Source: a bacterium
Lineage (GTDB): Bacteria; ARS69
Assembly: GCA_025774865.1 (NCBI GenBank)
Contig: JALGZO010000300.1
Coordinates: 1-9,784, forward strand
DNA: 9,784 bases
Reading direction: 5' to 3'
Made by a program: the position numbers and the translations under genes. The notes under the pieces were generated by a model that saw only the letters and a list, made by a program, of their open reading frames with translations, was not told the DNA's origin and made no database searches. Shown here piece after piece: positions 6,338 through 9,784 of the stretch. Position 1 is the stretch's first letter, and each line of letters opens with the position of its first letter.

Positions 6338-8353
6338 ATGAAAGAGACACGCATCCTCGCCACCGCGGTGGTCTTGAGCGCGCTTCTCGCTCCGGTCGTC
6401 GTGGCCGACGTGGCCGAGGCGAAAGAGGAAAGGAAGGTCATCGTGCTCGGGTTCGACGGTCTCGACTATGAGCTCGTGCGGGATCTCATGGACGATGGTC
6501 GGCTTCCGAACTTCGCGCGGATGATCCAGCGCGGTACATTCGGGCCGCTCGGTACTTCGATCCCGCCGCAGAGCCCGGTTGCCTGGTCGAACTTCATCAC
6601 GGGCATGGACGCCGGTGGGCACGGCATCTTCGACTTCATCCACCGCGACCCCAAGACCATGATTCCGTACCTCTCCACGAGTCGCCCGGCCGACGCGGAC
6701 GCCGAGCCGATGAAGCTCGGGAAGTACCAGCTGCCGAAGGGCGGCGGCTTCGAGCTCCTTCGTCACGGCCGGGCGTTCTGGGAGGTGCTCGAGGAGAACG
6801 GAATCGAGACCACGGTGCTCCGGATGCCGGCGAATTTCCCGCCCTCGGGAACGGCGAGCCGCGAGCTCAGCGGGATGGGGACGCCCGACGTACTCGGTAC
6901 GTACGGGACCTTCTCGTTCTGGACGACCGATCGGTCGCCATTCGCCGGACGTAACGTCTCGGGCGGCAAGGTCTACGGTGCCCGGGTGCGCAACAACGTC
7001 GTGAAGGCGTCGATCTACGGACCCACGAACCCGTACCTCGCCGAAGCCGAGAAGGTGAAAACGGACTTCGCCGTGCACCTCGATCCCGAAGAGCCGTTCG
7101 CGAAGCTCGTGATCGGCGCCGAGGAACGTATTCTGAAAGAGGGCGAATGGTCCGACTGGGTTCCGATCGAGTTCGAGCTGGCGCCGAACTGGGCGTTCAA
7201 GTTGCTCGATCCGCTCGGCATCCCCCAGACGCTTCCCGTGATGTGCCGGTTCTATCTGAAGCAGGTACGGCCGGAGTTCATGTTGTACGCGTCGCCGGCC
7301 AACATCGACCCGATGAATCCGGCGTTCCCCATCTCCACCCCGCCTTCGTACGCGGCCGAGCTCGCGAAAGGGGCCGGGCGCTTCTACACCCAGGGCATGA
7401 TGGAAGAGACGAAAGGCCTCACGGAGGAAGTGCTGACGCAGGAGGAGTTCCTGACGCAGGCGAAGATCGCCGGCCAGGAGATCGTCGATCAGTACGCTTA
7501 CGTGCTCCGCAACTTCGAGAAGGGTTTCCTCTTCTACTACTTCGGGAACCAGGACCAAACGGGTCACATGATCTGGAAGTCGATGGACCCCGAGCACCCG
7601 GCGTACCGCGACCAGGACGCGGCGTTCGCGAACGTCATTCCGAAGATATACGAGGAGCTCGACAAGATCGTGGGCCTGACGCTCGGGGCGATCGACGACG
7701 AGACCACGCTCATCGTGATGTCGGATCACGGCTTCGCGAGCTGGCGCCGCGCCATGAACCTCAATTCCTGGCTCCACCAGAACGGCTATCTCGCTCTCAA
7801 GAACCCGGACATCCGCGACGACCCGGGTCTATTCCTGAACGTCGACTGGACCCGGACGAAGGCTTACGGACTGGGGCTCAACGGTCTGTACCTGAACCTT
7901 CGCGGCCGGGAGCGCTGGGGCACCGTGAACGAGTCGGACGTGGAGACGCTTCTCGCCGAGATCGGCGACAAGCTCCTCGCGACCGTCGATCCGGCGACGA
8001 ACCAGCGCGCCGTCACGAAGGTGTACCGGTCGGAGACCACATTCCGCCACCGGGATCACCTCGACATCGGCCCCGATCTCCTCGTCGGCTACGCCGAAGG
8101 AATGCGGTGCTCGAACCAGTCCGCGCTCGGCGAGGTTCCGCAGGAGGTCTTCACCGACAACGAGGACGAGTGGAGCGGCGACCATTGTATGGACCACGAG
8201 ACGGTTCCCGGCGTTCTGTTGACGAACCGCCCGCTGCAGCGCCCGGCCCCCGCGCTCGAGAACCTTGCCGCGGCGGTGCTCGCCGAGTTCGGAATCCACG
8301 GTTTCGCGGGCGAGGTGAAGGACGAGAACCTGGAGGCGGTCGCCTCGCAGTAG
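6338..8353 (+). CDS. Secreted AlkP-superfamily phosphohydrolase/phosphomutase-type protein, paralogue 2
   Basis: This 671-residue protein is a paralogue of the preceding gene product along its full catalytic domain. Shared blocks include SPVAWS, HGIFDF/HNIFDF, the TVLR-P-FPP segment, a PD(V/L)LGT-GTF segment, DHGF, GYLALK, VDW-T-AY-LGL, and WSGDHC-D---VPGV. The N-terminus is a classical Sec signal peptide: Lys2 and Arg5, a hydrophobic core at about 6-24, and a probable cut after AEA at 28. There is no second helix, so the mature enzyme should be periplasmic. The metal and nucleophile set is complete: Asp40 (GFDGLD), Ser79 (QSPVAW), Asp406 and His410 (NQDQTGH), Asp463-His464 (MSDHGF) and His616 (SGDHC). 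It probably acts on a phosphate, phosphodiester or sulfate ester in the envelope; the substrate is unknown. The gene starts 34 bases after the preceding stop behind a strong ribosome binding site and is likely in the same operon. The signal peptide could alternatively remain uncleaved as an anchor. Confidence 0.92.
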   Translation: MKETRILATAVVLSALLAPVVVADVAEAKEERKVIVLGFDGLDYELVRDLMDDGRLPNFARMIQRGTFGPLGTSIPPQSPVAWSNFITGMDAGGHGIFDFIHRDPKTMIPYLSTSRPADADAEPMKLGKYQLPKGGGFELLRHGRAFWEVLEENGIETTVLRMPANFPPSGTASRELSGMGTPDVLGTYGTFSFWTTDRSPFAGRNVSGGKVYGARVRNNVVKASIYGPTNPYLAEAEKVKTDFAVHLDPEEPFAKLVIGAEERILKEGEWSDWVPIEFELAPNWAFKLLDPLGIPQTLPVMCRFYLKQVRPEFMLYASPANIDPMNPAFPISTPPSYAAELAKGAGRFYTQGMMEETKGLTEEVLTQEEFLTQAKIAGQEIVDQYAYVLRNFEKGFLFYYFGNQDQTGHMIWKSMDPEHPAYRDQDAAFANVIPKIYEELDKIVGLTLGAIDDETTLIVMSDHGFASWRRAMNLNSWLHQNGYLALKNPDIRDDPGLFLNVDWTRTKAYGLGLNGLYLNLRGRERWGTVNESDVETLLAEIGDKLLATVDPATNQRAVTKVYRSETTFRHRDHLDIGPDLLVGYAEGMRCSNQSALGEVPQEVFTDNEDEWSGDHCMDHETVPGVLLTNRPLQRPAPALENLAAAVLAEFGIHGFAGEVKDENLEAVASQ

Positions 8354-8384
8354 GAAGAGATTTGCAGGGTCACGGAGGAAGAAC

Positions 8385-8579
8385 ATGTTCGGCTCGAACA
8401 AGGTCAAGCTCGACAAGGACGTCATGGCCAAGGTCCGGCGCTACGCGGCACTGGCCGGGTACTCCTCGCCCGAGGAGTTCGTGATGCACGCCCTCGAGAA
8501 AGAGATCGCGAAGCTGGAAGACGCGGACTCCGAAGAGGACATCAAAAAGCGGCTGAAGGGTCTCGGCTACATCTCGTAG
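8385..8579 (+). CDS. Small ribbon-helix-helix-like protein (64 aa)
   Basis: This complete 64-residue gene is preceded by GGAGG at 8374-8378, 6 bases before the ATG, so it is very likely translated. The pattern VKLDKDVMAKVRRYAALAG (residues 7-25) followed by YSSPEEFVMHALEKEI (26-41) looks like a short beta-strand plus two helices, as in CopG/ParD/MetJ-type ribbon-helix-helix proteins. Residues 42-52 are very acidic, and the chain ends in KKRLKGLGYIS. That tail reminds me of the L-x-x-LGY(I/V) segment near the C-terminus of many AlkP-superfamily sulfatases; this is from memory and not searched. No toxin gene stands beside it, so it is not an obvious antitoxin. It lies 31 bases after the second AlkP-type gene and 15 bases before the membrane-protein gene. 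It could be an operon autoregulator or a small partner of its neighbours. The fold call is moderate; the function is unknown. Confidence 0.8.
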   Translation: MFGSNKVKLDKDVMAKVRRYAALAGYSSPEEFVMHALEKEIAKLEDADSEEDIKKRLKGLGYIS

Positions 8580-8594
8580 CCGCACACACGGAGA

Positions 8595-9437
8595 ATGCAG
8601 ATCGTCAACGCCATCCTTCGTCCGATCTTCGACGGTCTTCTCATGCCGTTCAAGGGACTCCACCCGCTGGTCGGGCTGACCGTCGTGTCGTTGCTCACGT
8701 CCGTGATGATGCTCGTCATGTTCAAGCGCACCTCGAACCAGGACAAGATCGCTGCCGTGAAGGCGAAGATCACGGCGGGTCTGTTCGAGATCCGTCTCTT
8801 CAACGACGATCTTCGGGCGATCTTCCGGGCGCAGGGTGAGATCCTCCGGCACAACCTGTCCTACCTCGGTCTCTCGCTCGTCCCGTTGCTCTGGATGATC
8901 GTGCCGATCGTCCTGATCATCGCGCAGCTCCAGTTTCATTACGGGTACCGGGGTCTGGAACCGGGTGAAGCGGCGCTGCTGACGGTGGAGCTTCGGGAAG
9001 ACTGGCCGGAGCGTCTCTCCGGCGGAGGGGTCGCCGGCAAGCCCGCGGTGGAGCTCAACGCTCCCGACGCTTTCCGTATCGACTCGCCGGCCGTTTGGTT
9101 GCCGTCTCTGGACGAGATCGTCTGGCGGATCACTCCCGAGAAGTACGGGGATTGGGAAGTCGGCGTGAAGCTCGGCGACGAGGAGTACTCGAAAGTGGTA
9201 CGAGTCTCCGACGAGATCGTGCGCCGCTCGCCATCACGGCTCGCCCCCGCGTTGCTCGACCAGGTACTCTACCCGGCCGAGCCTTCTCTACCGAAGCACA
9301 GCCCGATCCGGTCGATCGCGATATCGTATCCCGAGACCGGATCCGCCGCCGGTTTGCCGACATGGCTCTGGATCTTCTTCCTGCTCTCCATCGTGTTCGC
9401 CTTCGCGCTCAAGGGCCGGTTCGGCGTGAAGATCTGA
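8595..9437 (+). CDS. Three-helix membrane protein, Oxa1/EMC3-like N-terminal half with periplasmic insert
   Basis: The 280-residue product has hydrophobic helices at about 24-43, 89-112 and 255-273. Between the first two lies a basic, helical, coiled-coil-like segment (44-88, including TSNQDKIAAVKAKI and LRAIFRAQGEILRHN), which should be cytoplasmic. From about 114 to 254 there is a strand-rich soluble domain (GEAALLTVEL, EIVWRITPEKYGDWEVGVKL), predicted periplasmic and possibly immunoglobulin-like. A short basic tail (KGRFGVKI) ends inside. An N-out helix, a cytoplasmic coiled coil and a returning helix form the core layout of the Oxa1/EMC3/DUF106 membrane-insertase superfamily, so I suggest a distant relationship, unproven. 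GGAG abuts the ATG too closely for a normal ribosome binding site, so translation may depend on coupling with the small gene ending 15 bases upstream. Its place in the run suggests a role in the envelope with the AlkP-type proteins. Confidence 0.85.
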   Translation: MQIVNAILRPIFDGLLMPFKGLHPLVGLTVVSLLTSVMMLVMFKRTSNQDKIAAVKAKITAGLFEIRLFNDDLRAIFRAQGEILRHNLSYLGLSLVPLLWMIVPIVLIIAQLQFHYGYRGLEPGEAALLTVELREDWPERLSGGGVAGKPAVELNAPDAFRIDSPAVWLPSLDEIVWRITPEKYGDWEVGVKLGDEEYSKVVRVSDEIVRRSPSRLAPALLDQVLYPAEPSLPKHSPIRSIAISYPETGSAAGLPTWLWIFFLLSIVFAFALKGRFGVKI

Positions 9438-9451
9438 CGAGGAGAGATCAA

Positions 9452-9784
9452 GTGTCGAACGATTCGCGGAACGCACCACCCACCCTGCCCGAGGGAGTGA
9501 CAACCGTTCGGTCCGACAGTGGGTTGGAAATCGTCGAAGTCGTTGCGGGAGACGGTGCGACCGCCGAGCCCGGGAGCACGATTCGCGTTCGGTACCGTGC
9601 CTGGCTCGCCGAGGGCTCGCTCGTCGACGACACGGAACGACGCGGCGGGCCGGTCGAGCTGCACTTGGGTGAGGAACAGACCATTGCGGCTCTCGAAGAA
9701 GGCGTCGTGGGTATGCGGGTCGGCGGTCACCGTCGCCTCATTGCGCCCTCCGATCTCGCCTACGGGCCCACCGGTCACGGCGAC
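9452..9784 (+). CDS. FKBP-type peptidyl-prolyl cis-trans isomerase, 3' end outside window
   Basis: The frame starts at GTG 9452, with GGAG at 9441-9444 placed 7 bases upstream, and runs open to the last base (111 codons). The FKBP fold signature is clear: VRYRAWLAEGSLVDD (46-60), ELHLGEEQTI (69-78), LEEGVVGMRVGGHRRLIAP (81-99) and LAYGPTGHG (102-110). Only the last strand or so should be missing if it is a single-domain protein. FKBPs speed up rotation about Xaa-Pro bonds and often act as chaperones. No signal peptide is present, so it is probably cytoplasmic. Several pocket positions differ from the FKBP12 type: Val-Asp-Asp replaces Phe-Asp-Ser, Leu81 replaces the pocket-floor Trp or Phe, and Ala-Pro-Ser replaces Ile-Pro-Pro. 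Catalytic activity may therefore be altered. It starts 14 bases after the membrane-protein gene and probably belongs to the same transcript. Confidence 0.9.
   Translation, partial: MSNDSRNAPPTLPEGVTTVRSDSGLEIVEVVAGDGATAEPGSTIRVRYRAWLAEGSLVDDTERRGGPVELHLGEEQTIAALEEGVVGMRVGGHRRLIAPSDLAYGPTGHGD

Noticed and set aside
3922-6441. An 839-codon open frame on the minus strand opposite the first AlkP-type gene
   Set aside because: Its composition is rich in Arg, Val, Glu, Asp and His as expected of the complement of a GC-rich gene. It has no recognisable motif and lies over a gene with a complete AlkP active site.
6191-7777. A 528-codon minus-strand open frame opposite the second AlkP-type gene
   Set aside because: It has the same shadow composition, no motif, and a well-supported gene on the other strand.
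8385-8579. Antitoxin of a toxin-antitoxin pair
   Set aside because: Although RHH-like, the next gene encodes a 280-residue three-helix membrane protein and the previous one an AlkP-type enzyme; neither resembles a toxin.

Overview
The window is high-GC bacterial DNA, gene-dense, with genes on both strands. An outer-membrane beta-barrel tail and Sec-type signals point to a diderm (Gram-negative-type) organism. Gene content and codon bias fit a soil or sediment lineage such as Acidobacteriota, Gemmatimonadota, Eisenbacteria or Myxococcota, but nothing here fixes the phylum.

Layout. (1) 1-231: the 3' end of an outer-membrane beta-barrel protein. (2) 232-774: a 543-base gap without a convincing gene. 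It holds one near-perfect 35-base hairpin (618-652) that looks like a terminator. (3) 775-3350, plus strand: a two-gene unit, an S9C-type serine peptidase followed 2 bases later by an HDDC2/YfbR-like HD phosphohydrolase with a GTG start. (4) 3347-3958, minus strand: a P-loop sulfotransferase whose stop codon overlaps the HD gene's stop within one CTAG. (5) 3959-4122: a divergent control region with an AT-rich promoter-like island. (6) 4123 to the end, plus strand: a tightly spaced five-gene run. It encodes two paralogous AlkP-superfamily phosphohydrolase/phosphomutase-type enzymes (COG3379-like), a 64-residue ribbon-helix-helix-like protein, a three-helix membrane protein with an Oxa1/EMC3-like N-terminal half, and an FKBP prolyl isomerase cut by the window end.

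The five-gene run is the most interesting part. Both AlkP paralogues keep the full set of seven metal and nucleophile residues. Their N-termini predict opposite sides of the inner membrane: the first has a two-helix anchor followed by a very basic stretch, so its catalytic domain should be cytoplasmic, while the second has a plain Sec signal peptide and should be periplasmic. With an Oxa1-like membrane protein carrying a periplasmic domain, a small RHH-like partner and a folding catalyst, the run could be an undescribed envelope phospho- or sulfo-group processing system. That functional reading is inference; the substrate cannot be told from sequence.
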